Notes under the pieces: model-generated
The model's input: only the letters and a program-made list of their open reading frames with translations
Told to the model about the DNA's origin: nothing
Databases searched by the model: none
Position numbers and translations under genes: made by a program
Source: Candidatus Methanomethylophilaceae archaeon
GTDB lineage: Archaea; Thermoplasmatota; Thermoplasmata; Methanomassiliicoccales; Methanomethylophilaceae
Reading direction: 5' to 3'
Assembly: GCA_944320495.1 (NCBI GenBank)
Contig: CALUHR010000013.1
Coordinates: 124,001-188,000 of the forward strand
Length of the DNA stretch: 64,000 bases
Shown here: piece by piece, positions 27,124 through 36,561 of the stretch
How positions within the stretch are numbered: position 1 is the stretch's first letter
How the letters are laid out: every line of letters starts with the position of its first letter

Positions 27124-28446
27124 ATGAGGGTTCTCACCGTCGGAGGCGGAGGAAGGGAGCATGCCGCCGTGGAGGCGTTCCACAGGGCCGGCTCCGAGCT
27201 GTACTGCGTCATGAAGAACGCCAACCCCGGCATCCTCGCCAGAGCCAAGGGCCACCTCCTGTGCGACGAGAAGGACGTCGCCAAGGTCGTGGAGTTCGCC
27301 AAGGCGAACGACATCGAGCTCGCGTTCATCGGCCCCGAGGCCCCGCTCGGCGAGGGCATCGTCGATGCTCTCGAGGCCGCCGGCATCAGGTGCGCCTCCC
27401 CCACGAAGGCCGCCGCGAGGATCGAGACGTCCAAATCGTTCATGAGGGAGCTCGTGGAGAGACACGGCATCGACGGGAACCTCTCCTACGCCAGCTTCGA
27501 CAACGCCGAGGACGCCGAGGCCTATCTGAAGGGGATCGACCACGAGATCGTCGTAAAGCCCGTCGGCCTCACCGGCGGCAAGGGAGTCAAGGTCCAGGGC
27601 GAGCACCTCCACGGTTTCGACGAGACCATGGAGTACGTCAGGGAGATCTTCGACGGCAACATCGGCGGCGCAGGGGTCATCCTCGAGGAGAGGGCGGTGG
27701 GCGAGGAGTTCACCCAGATGGTCTTCTCCGACGGGGAGCGCGTCGTCCCCATGCCCCTGGTCCAGGACCACAAGAGGGCCTACGAGGGCGATGTCGGCCC
27801 CAACACCGGCGGAATGGGCTCCTACACCGACGCGGACCATCTCCTCCCGTTCATCGGAGAGGACGACCGCATGAAGGCCATCGCCATCGTCCAGTCAATC
27901 GTGGATGCCCTGGCCGAAGAGGGATGCCCCTACCGCGGCGTGATGTACGGCCAGTTCATGCTCACCATCAACGGCCCGAAGATCATCGAGATCAACGCCA
28001 GATTCGGCGACCCGGAGGCCATGAACGTCCTGACCGTACTGGATTCGAACTTCGAGGACATCTGCTGGAGGATGGCCACCGGCACCCTGGACGCTGGCGC
28101 GGAGTTCTCCCCCAAGGCGACCGTCTGCAAGTACGTCGTCCCGAAGGGATACGGCGTCAAGTCCGAGGCTGGCCACGAGATCTCCGTCGACGAGGAGGCC
28201 ATCCGCGGATGCGGGGCCGTGGCGTACTACGCGAACGTCGACATGAGGGACGGCAAGCTCGTCACCGGCACCTCCAGGTCCATCGGGGTGGTCGGCATCG
28301 GCGACTCCATCGAGGAGGCCGAGGCCAACTGCGAGAGGGCCCTCGCGCACGTGAGGTGCGACGCAGTGTTCGTCCGCCACGACATCGGAACCCGCGAGCT
28401 GGTCCAGCGCAGGGTCGACCACATGAAGGCCCTCAGGTCCGCATGA
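27124..28446 (+). CDS. purD: Phosphoribosylamine-glycine ligase
   Basis: 440 residues, normal for PurD. Starts MRVLTVGGGGREHA; ATP-grasp features are VVKPVGLTGGKGVKV near residue 140, GPNTGGMGSY near 230 and IEINARFGDPEA near 290. It catalyses the second step of purine synthesis (phosphoribosylamine, glycine and ATP to GAR). GAGGTG sits five bases before the ATG. The stop overlaps the truA start (ATGA). Confidence 0.95.
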   Translation: MRVLTVGGGGREHAAVEAFHRAGSELYCVMKNANPGILARAKGHLLCDEKDVAKVVEFAKANDIELAFIGPEAPLGEGIVDALEAAGIRCASPTKAAARIETSKSFMRELVERHGIDGNLSYASFDNAEDAEAYLKGIDHEIVVKPVGLTGGKGVKVQGEHLHGFDETMEYVREIFDGNIGGAGVILEERAVGEEFTQMVFSDGERVVPMPLVQDHKRAYEGDVGPNTGGMGSYTDADHLLPFIGEDDRMKAIAIVQSIVDALAEEGCPYRGVMYGQFMLTINGPKIIEINARFGDPEAMNVLTVLDSNFEDICWRMATGTLDAGAEFSPKATVCKYVVPKGYGVKSEAGHEISVDEEAIRGCGAVAYYANVDMRDGKLVTGTSRSIGVVGIGDSIEEAEANCERALAHVRCDAVFVRHDIGTRELVQRRVDHMKALRSA

Positions 28447-29291
28447 CGGACATAGCCGTCAGGGTCGCCTACCGCGGCGAGGGGTTCTACGGGTCGCAGA
28501 TGCAGCCCAGGCTCCCCACCGTGGAGGGGACCCTGCTGGCGAACATCGTCCGCGTGACCGAGATGGATCCGGAGGACGTGTGCCTCAGGCTCGCCAGCCG
28601 CACGGACAAGGGGGTCAGCGCCACAGGCAACGTCGCATCCTTCGAGAGCGGCGGCGCCGACCCCGTCAACCTTCTAAAGGCCCTCAACTCGGTGCACGGC
28701 GGCGTGCTGTGCACCGCCTACGCCGAGGTGGACGACGACTTCACGCCGCGCCACGCGGACCGCAGGACATACGAGTACGTAGCCAAGGCCCGCGGGCTCG
28801 ATGCGGACGTGGCGAACGAGTGCCTCTCCATGTTCCGCGGGAGGAGGGACTTCTCCGGCTTCTGCAAGGCCGAGGGGAAGGACCCTGTCATCGACCTCAC
28901 GAGGGCGGACGCCGTCGTGGACGGCGACGTCCTGATAATGACCTTCGAGGCGGACCACTTCCTCTGGAACATGGTCCGCAGGATATCCGCCGCGGTCCTC
29001 CGCGCGGCATCCGGCAGGATGCCCGTGTCCAGGATCGAGGAGGCCCTCGCCGGCGGATGGTCCAACTTCGGGATAGCCCCGGCCGAGGGGCTGACCCTCA
29101 CCGACGTGTTCTACGATGGGATGGGGTTCATCCCATCCCCCGACCCGGCCCTCGCGTACAGGAAGGCGGACGGACTATACTCGGCGAGGCTCGCCGAGAG
29201 GTTCTACGGGAAGCTCCGAAGGCGGCCCCGGTCTCAAGAATATCCAGAAGTAAGGGGTTTCGAGGTGGTTTTGGCGGGTCACCCCGCCTGA
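28443..29291 (+). CDS. truA: tRNA pseudouridine synthase TruA
   Basis: 282 residues. SRTDKGVSA near residue 45 carries the catalytic Asp, and FRGRRDFSGFCK near 130 and FLWNMVRRI near 175 are core TruA blocks. It makes pseudouridine at positions 38-40 of tRNA. The start is the ATG overlapping the purD stop; a longer frame upstream is out-of-frame purD sequence. It ends seven bases before the convergent surface-protein stop at 29298. Confidence 0.93.
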   Translation: MTDIAVRVAYRGEGFYGSQMQPRLPTVEGTLLANIVRVTEMDPEDVCLRLASRTDKGVSATGNVASFESGGADPVNLLKALNSVHGGVLCTAYAEVDDDFTPRHADRRTYEYVAKARGLDADVANECLSMFRGRRDFSGFCKAEGKDPVIDLTRADAVVDGDVLIMTFEADHFLWNMVRRISAAVLRAASGRMPVSRIEEALAGGWSNFGIAPAEGLTLTDVFYDGMGFIPSPDPALAYRKADGLYSARLAERFYGKLRRRPRSQEYPEVRGFEVVLAGHPA

Positions 29292-29297
29292 GACGCA

Positions 29298-30125
29298 TCA
29301 GCGCCTGGACTTGGGCTTGCCGTAGTTCTTCACGGGCTTCCTGTAGACCCAGATGATGACCAGGGCCAGCAGGATGATCACGATCACGAGGAGCGCGACC
29401 CACATGGTGTAGCTGCTGTCTCCGATGTAGAAGGTGTACTCCTCACCGAGACCGCTGATGGTCACCATGTTGCCGTCGTCGGCCGGCTGCAGGGAGAAGG
29501 TGTAGGCACCCTCTCCGGCGTCGGTGACCCAGTCGTAGGTGACGGTGGTGGATCCCTCCTTCGCGAGGTCGAAGGTGGTGAAGCTGTCCTCGATCCTCTC
29601 GCCGTTGACGTAGAAGTACACGCCGTACCCGGTGAGGTCCTGCCCGGACTCGTTGGTCAGGGTGACGCTCAGGGTGATGGGCTCGACGACCTTGATGTCG
29701 AAGGTGTCCTCCTTGGCGAGGTCCTCGGCGGGGATGTCGACGGTCTCGCCCTCATCATCGGTGTAGGATGCCTCCACGTCGTAGGTGACTATCAGCCTGT
29801 AGCTTCCGGCGGTGTCCGGGGCATCGACGGAGAGGGTGGCGGAGCCACCGTTGTCGAGGTCCCCGGAGCTGGGGCTGACGCCGTTGCTGACGGTCTCGCC
29901 GGACGAGTCCACGAGCTTCGCATCGTAGGAGATGGCCATGGAGAGGTCCTGGTACGAGTCGTAATCGTGGTTGGTGTAGGTGATCGTGTACTCCGCGTCG
30001 TCCCCGGTGCCGACGACCGGGTCGCCGTCCACGTTGGAGTAGACGGCGTCGGTCTCGGCGATGGGCACGAGGCAGGCGACGAGGATCGCCGCGAGGGCGA
30101 CCACAGCGATTGTCTTGATGTTCAT
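29298..30125 (-). CDS. Secreted surface protein with C-terminal membrane anchor
   Basis: 275 residues. A signal peptide (IAVVALAAILVACLVPIAETDA) is followed by two beta-rich domains with Asp/Thr/Ser/Gly-rich sequence in CARDB/Ig style, then one membrane helix (MWVALLVIVIILLALVIIWV) and a basic tail (KPVKNYGKPKSRR). The topology is therefore extracellular domain, helix, cytoplasmic tail. Its ATG overlaps the TGA of the AglB-like gene, so both are made from one mRNA and may work in one complex. Function unknown. Confidence 0.8.
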   Translation of the reverse strand: MNIKTIAVVALAAILVACLVPIAETDAVYSNVDGDPVVGTGDDAEYTITYTNHDYDSYQDLSMAISYDAKLVDSSGETVSNGVSPSSGDLDNGGSATLSVDAPDTAGSYRLIVTYDVEASYTDDEGETVDIPAEDLAKEDTFDIKVVEPITLSVTLTNESGQDLTGYGVYFYVNGERIEDSFTTFDLAKEGSTTVTYDWVTDAGEGAYTFSLQPADDGNMVTISGLGEEYTFYIGDSSYTMWVALLVIVIILLALVIIWVYRKPVKNYGKPKSRR

Positions 30126-33100
30126 CTGCGTGCAAACACCCCCCTCTTGCTGGCGAGCCAGAAGGCAGCGATTATCATGAGGATGATCACAGCGACGAGG
30201 AACCAGACTCCCGAGGGGATTCCGGACCTCTCGTCGATCGCATCTCCTCCGCTGACACCGGAGTCGTCCACGGTGACGGAGATCTCCTGGGGCTCCAGGG
30301 CCTTGGTGCTGCTCGCGTCTCCGGAGATGGTGACGGTGATTCCCTGCACTGGCGAGGAGGCGACGTTGCCGTCCTCGTCGGGGTCGGCACCCATCTGCAT
30401 GAGAGCGATGTAGTAGGTGACGGTCTGGAGTCCGTAGATGGTGACCTCGGCGCCGGACTCGGCGACGAGGGTTCCGTCGGCGTCCACGAGGGTGACGTAC
30501 CATCCATCGATGTGGCCGAAGCCGATCTGGACGTTCTTGGCGTAGACGTCCTTGTTGACGAAGGTCACGGCGTACATGTACTGGGATGCGGAGATCCTGT
30601 CGTTGGCCGCCCCCTCGTCTCCTGCGTAGAGGATGTCCATGCCCTCGCTGCCGGTGGCAGGGGCGGAGTTCTCGGTGATGGCCTCGGTGACGGTGTCGGT
30701 TCCGTTGATGTCGGAGACGATCAGGTCCACGCCGTCCAGACCGGGCGCGACGGTGGCCGCGTCGTAGTATCCGGTGACGGTGGCCTGCACGGACTCTCCG
30801 GCGGGGACGGTCACGGTGACGCCCCTGTCGAGGGACCAGGCGGACCCTGCGGAGACGGCATAGGACATGGCCTTCTCACCGTTGTTGGTGACGGTGAACT
30901 GGACGGTGGCCCTTCCGTCGGCGAACTCGGCGCGGTCGATGGCGACCTCGAAGGCGGGCTCGTCCTCCTCGGAGTCATCGGCGGGAGCGTCGGAGCTCAG
31001 GACGGAGATGTTCCTGATGCATCCGTCGGTCATGTTGACGAGGTCCTCGGTGGCGGAGAACCAGTGCTCGACGGAGGCGACGGTGGCGCTGACCTCGACG
31101 GTCGCGGTGACGTCGCTCATGTCGGCCGGCAGCCTGAGGGTGAAGGCACCGTCGGTGACGTCGAACTGCCTCTTGACGTCCCCGGACTCGACCGTGATGG
31201 TTCCGTCGGCGTTGATTCCGACGTATCCGGTGACCTCCATGACGCTCTGGGTGGCCTTCATGTCGAGGGTCACGGCCTCACGGGAGTCGCCGGTGAGGTC
31301 GACGTACCCGTAGGCGATCTTGACGTCGCTGGCGTCGGAGCGGTTGGTGGAGGAGATGTAGTACTCGTGTCCGACCTCGAGGTAGTATCCTCCGTCGAAG
31401 GAGTGGTAGGACCCCTCGGTCTGGATGGAGATCGCGTCGGACTCGTTCTTCTGGATGTTGGCGGTGACGACCTCGACGACGTCCAGTCCGACGAACTCGG
31501 TCTGGCCGGGGTAGAGGTAGACGGTTCCGCTGAAGTAGTATCCGGAGGCTCCGTCGATGGTGATCTCGTACTCGCCGGGGCAGAGCTCCTGGGCGACTCC
31601 GGCCTCCATCGAGATGGTCTCGTCTCCCTCGTAGAAGTCGAGCTCGGCGTCGTAGTCCAGGGTGACGGACTGCTGCTTGACGACGTTCTTCTGGTCGTCG
31701 GTGTATCCGACGTACTGGATGGTGACGGTCCTGGTCGTGTTGGAGGACCCGGAGGACACGTCCTGCGTCATGCTCTCGCAGGCGAAGCTGTCGTTCTCGA
31801 GGGTTCCGTCGGCGTTGTTGAAGCTGACGACGGCCTCGATGCCGTCGGGGATGTAGTAGTACGCGACACCGCTGGTGTTGGTCATGGAGACGACCTGGTA
31901 CTCCCTCTCCTGGTAGGTGTAGGTGATCATTCCCTTGACGAAGGGCAGGTTGACGTTGCCGTCCCCGGTGGCGGAATCGTACCTGAGGGTGGCGCTGATC
32001 CTCCTTCCGTCGACGGTGTCGAGATCGCCGAGCTCGGTGCTGGTGCCGCTGACGCTGGCGGATCCGATGTAGACCCTGTCGCCGCTGTTGTAGGCGTTGA
32101 TGGTGTATGTGCCGGCGGGCACGAAGGCGGTGAACGCGCCGTCCTCGTCGGTGGTCGCCTTCACGGTGAATCCGTTCTCGTCGTAGAACACGACGGTACC
32201 GGACACGCCGTCCTCCCCGTCCTTGAGCGTTCCGGTGACCTTGGAGTACTGCCCGCTCTGGAGCGTGACGGAGTCCCCTCCGGTGTAGACCGCGTGGTAG
32301 ACGGTGGTGCCGCTGACGCCGTAGACGCTGTAGGACATCGCGTCGGTGGCGATGCTGACGGGCACGTCGAAGGTGCCGTTCTCGACATCGGAGACCGTGC
32401 TGAACTCACCGGCGTAGACGGCGAGGGCGACGCCCTCGGGGGCGTTGTCGATGCTGACGGTCCTCGACTCGTAGGCGGTCATGGTGACGCTCCTGTTGGA
32501 GCTGCTGGCGTTCTGGACGCTGGAGGTCATGGAGACCAGTCCGTTGCCCAGGGAGACGGTGTACTTGCCGGGGATCACATCGATCTCGGCCTTTCCGTCC
32601 TCGCCGATGGCGGTCTTGAACTGGGCGCCGGTGACGGTGTTGGTGGCGATGACCACGGGAGCCTCATCGTAGGCGCTTCCGTCGATCACGTTGTCATAGA
32701 CGTCCTCGACCGTCGCGGTGATCTTCTTGGTGGTGGGGGTGATGACGATTCCGGTGGTGTCGCCGGGGTGGATCGTGACGGATCCGGACCCGAGGGAGGT
32801 CCCGTCGGCCCCATAGAGGATGTAGCTGTAGGTTCCGGGCAGGACGTTCTCGATGACGATCTGTCCGCCGGTGATCTGGATCTCGACGTCCTCGGGCTCC
32901 GCACCTCCGCTGAGGGTGAGCATCATGTCCTCGGCATCGTAGATCTCGCCGTTGACCTGGACCTCGCCGGTGGCGACGGCGTCCGGGATCACGGTGACCT
33001 GCTGGACGGCGGAGGACGTGAAGGAGTCGACGAGCACGTCGCCGATGCTGATGTCCACGCGGTAGTCGCCGTCGGGGACGAGCGCGCTGTAGGCGCCGTC

Positions 33101-35725
33101 GCGGACGGTGGTCTCGGAGTAGAGCACGTAGTCGCCGTAGACGTCGCTGTACTGGTAGACGGAGACGGTGGCTCCGGAGACGGCCTCGCCGGAGGACTGC
33201 TGGACCTGTCCCGTCAGGACGGTCGCGTCCTCGGAGACGCCGGTGTACTCGAGCATGACGTAGCAGGCGAGGTAGTTGATGGTGCCTCCCTCGTTCTCCT
33301 GCTTCTCCATGGCCTCCCAGCCGTCCATGTACTCCCAGCCGTCGGTGGTGCTGTCGGCATCGTCCTCGGCGTTGTACATGACGAGCCAGTCGGTGACGGT
33401 GAATCCGGCGAGCCCGTATCCGGGGATCGCCTTGACGGTGCCGTCGCTATAGGCGAGCGCGGAGAGGTAGCTGTTGGAGCTGCTGAATCCGGCGTCGGCG
33501 GCGGAGGGCCCGATCATGGCCTTCCAGAGGAAGGTGTCGTACATGGCGGAGGTGTACACGGTGTTTCCGTAGTACGTGTTGTAGGAGTAGAACTGGGTCG
33601 CGGCTCCGTAGCCGTCGACGTTGTATCCGGCGAAGTAGCCGATGGTGGAGAAGCTGTCTCCGTCGCCGTAGGAGAGCGGGAGCATGGAGCCGTCCAGGAG
33701 GACATATCCGATGCGGTCGCCGCTGGCGTCGCAGACGGCCTCGTACGCGTCGCAGATCTCCTTCTCGTCCATTCCGGAGAGGATGACGTTCATGCTGGCG
33801 AGGTACACGGCGTTCTCGTCGGTGATGTCGGACCTGACGCTTCCGTAGGTCTCGGGGTCGGCCTCGATGTCGGCCCTGGCGGTGGAGGGGTCGGCCACGT
33901 ACGCCCTGATGGCGTCGTAGACGGCGGTGTCCATGCATGCGGAGAAGTCCATGCCGTCGTTGGACATGATGATGCGGAGCATCATCGCGGCGACCGCTCC
34001 TGCGGACCCGTCGGCGAGGTAGACGTGCGAGGAGGCGGTCGTGCCATTGCCGAGGGTGTCGTTGACGTTCTCGAAGCCTCCCTGGGAGACAGAGTCGTAG
34101 ACGTTGTCGATCCAGGAAACGAGGGCGCCGTCCTTGGGGGCGTCCTCCCAGTTGTCCCAGATGTCCCCGACGGGGTAGGAGTCTCCGGTGGCGATGGTGA
34201 AGTTGGTGTTGCCGGTGTAGAAGTGGTCGCCCTCGGTGTTGGAGGGGGATCCCGCATCGACCGCGAAGCTGACGTTCGGAACGATGACCAGGCAGACCAC
34301 GACGATGACGGATGCGAAGGGGAGGGGCTTGATGAGCTTCCTGAAGCAGCCAGGGAACCCGGCGGCCCTGATGTTGGAGGCCCAGTCCCTGAGCTTGGCG
34401 GCCCTGAGGACCTTGACGATGACGGCTCCGGCGCCGACGCCGAAGACGCAGGCGACCACGGCGGCGTTGTCGTAGCTGGTCCAGGTCGCGAAGAACATCA
34501 CGAACAGCCAGACGACCATGAGGAGCTGGGTCGCGGAGTGGTCCCTCCTGAAGTAGACGTAGCTCTCGTAGAGGGCCAGGCAGATCGGGAGCCACATGGT
34601 CAGCCAGCCGTAGTAGGCGGCGACGTTGGACATGGACACGCGGTCGCTGACCAGCTGGTCCATGGTGCCCGCGTAGGGCGAGTTCCCGAAGATGAAGTCG
34701 TCGAACATCTCGGGCGCGGCGACCGCGAGGGCGACGCAGAGCACGAGGAACACGACGACGAGTGCGGGGATGGTGGCGACCCAGGGCTTGGACCTGAGCG
34801 CCATGAACACGAGCGTGAACACGACGGAGACGACGGCGACGAACAGCGATCCGGAGTAGACCGTGTCCATCAGGCCGGCGGGGACGTAGTACGCGGCGGG
34901 GATGAGGGCGCCGACGAGGATCGCGACGCAGTACCCGAGCGTGATGCCCGTGAAGTCCTTGCCCCTTATGCGGGAGGCCACGGCCTGGAGGACCATGGCG
35001 ACCGCGAGCATGACGATCACGATGCGGAACCCGTTCCAGGTCAGCGCGGAGAGCATCACGAAGACGCCGGCGATGAGACCGTAGAGCAGGACGCCCTTCT
35101 TGGCGGAAGCATCGGCGTCGGCGGCCTTGACCATCCTGATGAGGAAGTACACGGCGAAGGCCACCAGGAAGGCGGCCAGGGCGTACTCGTTACCGCTGGA
35201 GAACACGGAAGTGCTAATCGGGAGGGCCATGAAGGCCAGGACGAGCGCCGCTACGACACCTATCGTCTTGTCGAACAGCTCCTTGCCGATCATGTACACG
35301 GGGATGCAGAGGAGTGCCCCGAAGATGGGGTTCAGCACCGCCAGTGCGAACGATGCGGCCTCGGTGGTTCCCATGGAGCCCTGGAAGACCGAGGCGACGC
35401 CGGCCGCCAGGAAGTCCATGAGCGGGGGGACGTACAGGGAACCGCCGACGGGGTAGTTGACGGACATGTCCGTCATCGACCATGAGCCGGCGAGGATGCT
35501 TTCAATCACATGCAGGTGATACTGTGCACTCGAACCCCCGGACAGGGCAAAGTTCCCATCCGCGGAGACGCCGTAGGCCATCACGAAACGCAGCAGGAAC
35601 GCCACGACGACGATGACCGCCAGTGCGAGTACACACCAGTGGCCTCTAAGCCACCCGTTGCCGCTTCTATCGCGGTCGGCCCCCTTCTCAGCGGGGGCGG
35701 CTGACTCTTTTCCGAATTTGCGCAT
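30122..35725 (-). CDS. AglB/STT3-like giant membrane protein with long extracellular beta repeats
   Basis: 1867 residues, about twice a normal AglB. Residues 1-480 have 11-13 helices in the STT3/AglB arrangement. The next segment (WDNWEDAPKDGALVSWIDN, HVYLADGSAGAVAA) aligns by eye with the AglB soluble domain, but WWDYG appears as SWIDN, and the first external loop has SAQYHLH where DPYYHxR is usual. From about 840 on there are many carboxypeptidase-regulatory/Ig-like repeats (for example VLTGQVQQSSGEAVSGATVS), ending in a helix (FLVAVIILMIIAAFWLA) and a basic tail. A TATA box (CTTTTTATAG) lies about 50 bases upstream. It is probably an oligosaccharyltransferase relative; activity is uncertain. 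Confidence 0.72.
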   Translation of the reverse strand: MRKFGKESAAPAEKGADRDRSGNGWLRGHWCVLALAVIVVVAFLLRFVMAYGVSADGNFALSGGSSAQYHLHVIESILAGSWSMTDMSVNYPVGGSLYVPPLMDFLAAGVASVFQGSMGTTEAASFALAVLNPIFGALLCIPVYMIGKELFDKTIGVVAALVLAFMALPISTSVFSSGNEYALAAFLVAFAVYFLIRMVKAADADASAKKGVLLYGLIAGVFVMLSALTWNGFRIVIVMLAVAMVLQAVASRIRGKDFTGITLGYCVAILVGALIPAAYYVPAGLMDTVYSGSLFVAVVSVVFTLVFMALRSKPWVATIPALVVVFLVLCVALAVAAPEMFDDFIFGNSPYAGTMDQLVSDRVSMSNVAAYYGWLTMWLPICLALYESYVYFRRDHSATQLLMVVWLFVMFFATWTSYDNAAVVACVFGVGAGAVIVKVLRAAKLRDWASNIRAAGFPGCFRKLIKPLPFASVIVVVCLVIVPNVSFAVDAGSPSNTEGDHFYTGNTNFTIATGDSYPVGDIWDNWEDAPKDGALVSWIDNVYDSVSQGGFENVNDTLGNGTTASSHVYLADGSAGAVAAMMLRIIMSNDGMDFSACMDTAVYDAIRAYVADPSTARADIEADPETYGSVRSDITDENAVYLASMNVILSGMDEKEICDAYEAVCDASGDRIGYVLLDGSMLPLSYGDGDSFSTIGYFAGYNVDGYGAATQFYSYNTYYGNTVYTSAMYDTFLWKAMIGPSAADAGFSSSNSYLSALAYSDGTVKAIPGYGLAGFTVTDWLVMYNAEDDADSTTDGWEYMDGWEAMEKQENEGGTINYLACYVMLEYTGVSEDATVLTGQVQQSSGEAVSGATVSVYQYSDVYGDYVLYSETTVRDGAYSALVPDGDYRVDISIGDVLVDSFTSSAVQQVTVIPDAVATGEVQVNGEIYDAEDMMLTLSGGAEPEDVEIQITGGQIVIENVLPGTYSYILYGADGTSLGSGSVTIHPGDTTGIVITPTTKKITATVEDVYDNVIDGSAYDEAPVVIATNTVTGAQFKTAIGEDGKAEIDVIPGKYTVSLGNGLVSMTSSVQNASSSNRSVTMTAYESRTVSIDNAPEGVALAVYAGEFSTVSDVENGTFDVPVSIATDAMSYSVYGVSGTTVYHAVYTGGDSVTLQSGQYSKVTGTLKDGEDGVSGTVVFYDENGFTVKATTDEDGAFTAFVPAGTYTINAYNSGDRVYIGSASVSGTSTELGDLDTVDGRRISATLRYDSATGDGNVNLPFVKGMITYTYQEREYQVVSMTNTSGVAYYYIPDGIEAVVSFNNADGTLENDSFACESMTQDVSSGSSNTTRTVTIQYVGYTDDQKNVVKQQSVTLDYDAELDFYEGDETISMEAGVAQELCPGEYEITIDGASGYYFSGTVYLYPGQTEFVGLDVVEVVTANIQKNESDAISIQTEGSYHSFDGGYYLEVGHEYYISSTNRSDASDVKIAYGYVDLTGDSREAVTLDMKATQSVMEVTGYVGINADGTITVESGDVKRQFDVTDGAFTLRLPADMSDVTATVEVSATVASVEHWFSATEDLVNMTDGCIRNISVLSSDAPADDSEEDEPAFEVAIDRAEFADGRATVQFTVTNNGEKAMSYAVSAGSAWSLDRGVTVTVPAGESVQATVTGYYDAATVAPGLDGVDLIVSDINGTDTVTEAITENSAPATGSEGMDILYAGDEGAANDRISASQYMYAVTFVNKDVYAKNVQIGFGHIDGWYVTLVDADGTLVAESGAEVTIYGLQTVTYYIALMQMGADPDEDGNVASSPVQGITVTISGDASSTKALEPQEISVTVDDSGVSGGDAIDERSGIPSGVWFLVAVIILMIIAAFWLASKRGVFARR

Positions 35726-35860
35726 TCTAATAAGTCTCCGTCTCTTTAGAATGGCCGTTCATACAGGAACCTCTATAAAAAGGGCACCCTGGGTCATTTT
35801 ATTATAATAAGAACGCGCGCGCACCCACACACGATACGCGCGATTGGGTTTGACCGCCCG
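35726..35860. promoter_or_regulatory. Promoter region of the AglB-like operon
   Basis: 135 bases. On the minus strand CTTTTTATAG (35772-35781) is a strong TATA box for the gene ending at 35725, implying a leader of about 24 bases. Nearer pyrF there is an A/T run and then an alternating purine-pyrimidine stretch of CG/CA repeats (35812-35845). No gene is seen. Confidence 0.5.
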
Positions 35861-36514
35861 TCAGAGCACGGTGCGTATGTCCTCGGCGAAGGCCTGCGCT
35901 GCCCCGCGGGGGTCCTCCGCGCCGTAGATCGAACGGCCCACGATGGCGTAGTCGGCTCCGGCCGCGATGGCGTCCGAGGCCTTCCCGCCCTGGGCGCCGA
36001 CGCCGGGGGAGAGGATCTTCCTGTCCGGTCCCGCGACTGCGCGGATCGCCCTTATCCTGTCAGGCCTGGTGGCGGGGGCGATGAACCCGTCGGCCCCGCA
36101 CTCGACGCCCATCCTCGCCATCTCCTCCGCATGCTTCGCAGTGAAGCATAGCGCACCGGGGTGGCTCATCTCGGTGACGGCGTAGATCTCCGCGTCGCCG
36201 GACGCCTCCACGGCGGCCCTGAGGGAGTCGTCTCCGGTGAATGCGTGGACGATGACCGCCGACGCGCCCCTGGAGACCGCGTTCTCGACGATGAGGCGGA
36301 CGGTGTTCGGGATGTCGGCGACCTTGAAGTCGCATATGACGTCGGTCAGGTCCGCCAGCCTGGTGATCATCTGCGGGCCCTCGGAGAGCACCAGGGGCCA
36401 GTTGATCTTGACGGCGTCCACGACGTCCGCCACTGCCTCGGCCACCGCCATGGCCTTGTCGCCGTCTGTCTCATCCAGTGCCAGCACCAGTCTGCTCTCG
36501 CGCCTCATGAGCAT
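35861..36514 (-). CDS. pyrF: Orotidine 5'-phosphate decarboxylase
   Basis: 217 residues. RLVLALDETD at the N-terminus, the catalytic DFKVADIPNT near residue 63 (DxKxxD), VTEMSHPG near 120, and the phosphate-binding ILSPGVGAQGG and YAIVGRSIYG near 175-200. It makes UMP from OMP. ATG 36514 is supported by GGGAGGTCC upstream; an earlier TTG at 36532 lacks a ribosome site. It diverges from the radical SAM gene at 36562. Confidence 0.93.
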   Translation of the reverse strand: MLMRRESRLVLALDETDGDKAMAVAEAVADVVDAVKINWPLVLSEGPQMITRLADLTDVICDFKVADIPNTVRLIVENAVSRGASAVIVHAFTGDDSLRAAVEASGDAEIYAVTEMSHPGALCFTAKHAEEMARMGVECGADGFIAPATRPDRIRAIRAVAGPDRKILSPGVGAQGGKASDAIAAGADYAIVGRSIYGAEDPRGAAQAFAEDIRTVL

Positions 36515-36561
36515 CCGGACCTCCCGAAGCAATATAAGGGCATCGAGACGTGGCAGTCGTC

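Noticed and set aside
27057-28442. A long N-terminal extension of truA across purD
   Set aside because: purD is certain in another frame; the Arg/Gly-rich extension has no TruA similarity, and an ATGA start overlap exists at 28443.
30512-35485. A 1657-residue open frame on the plus strand
   Set aside because: It is the mirror of the AglB-like gene, whose codon use leaves the complementary frame open; its residues are almost only Gly, Val, Asp and Glu with no domain.
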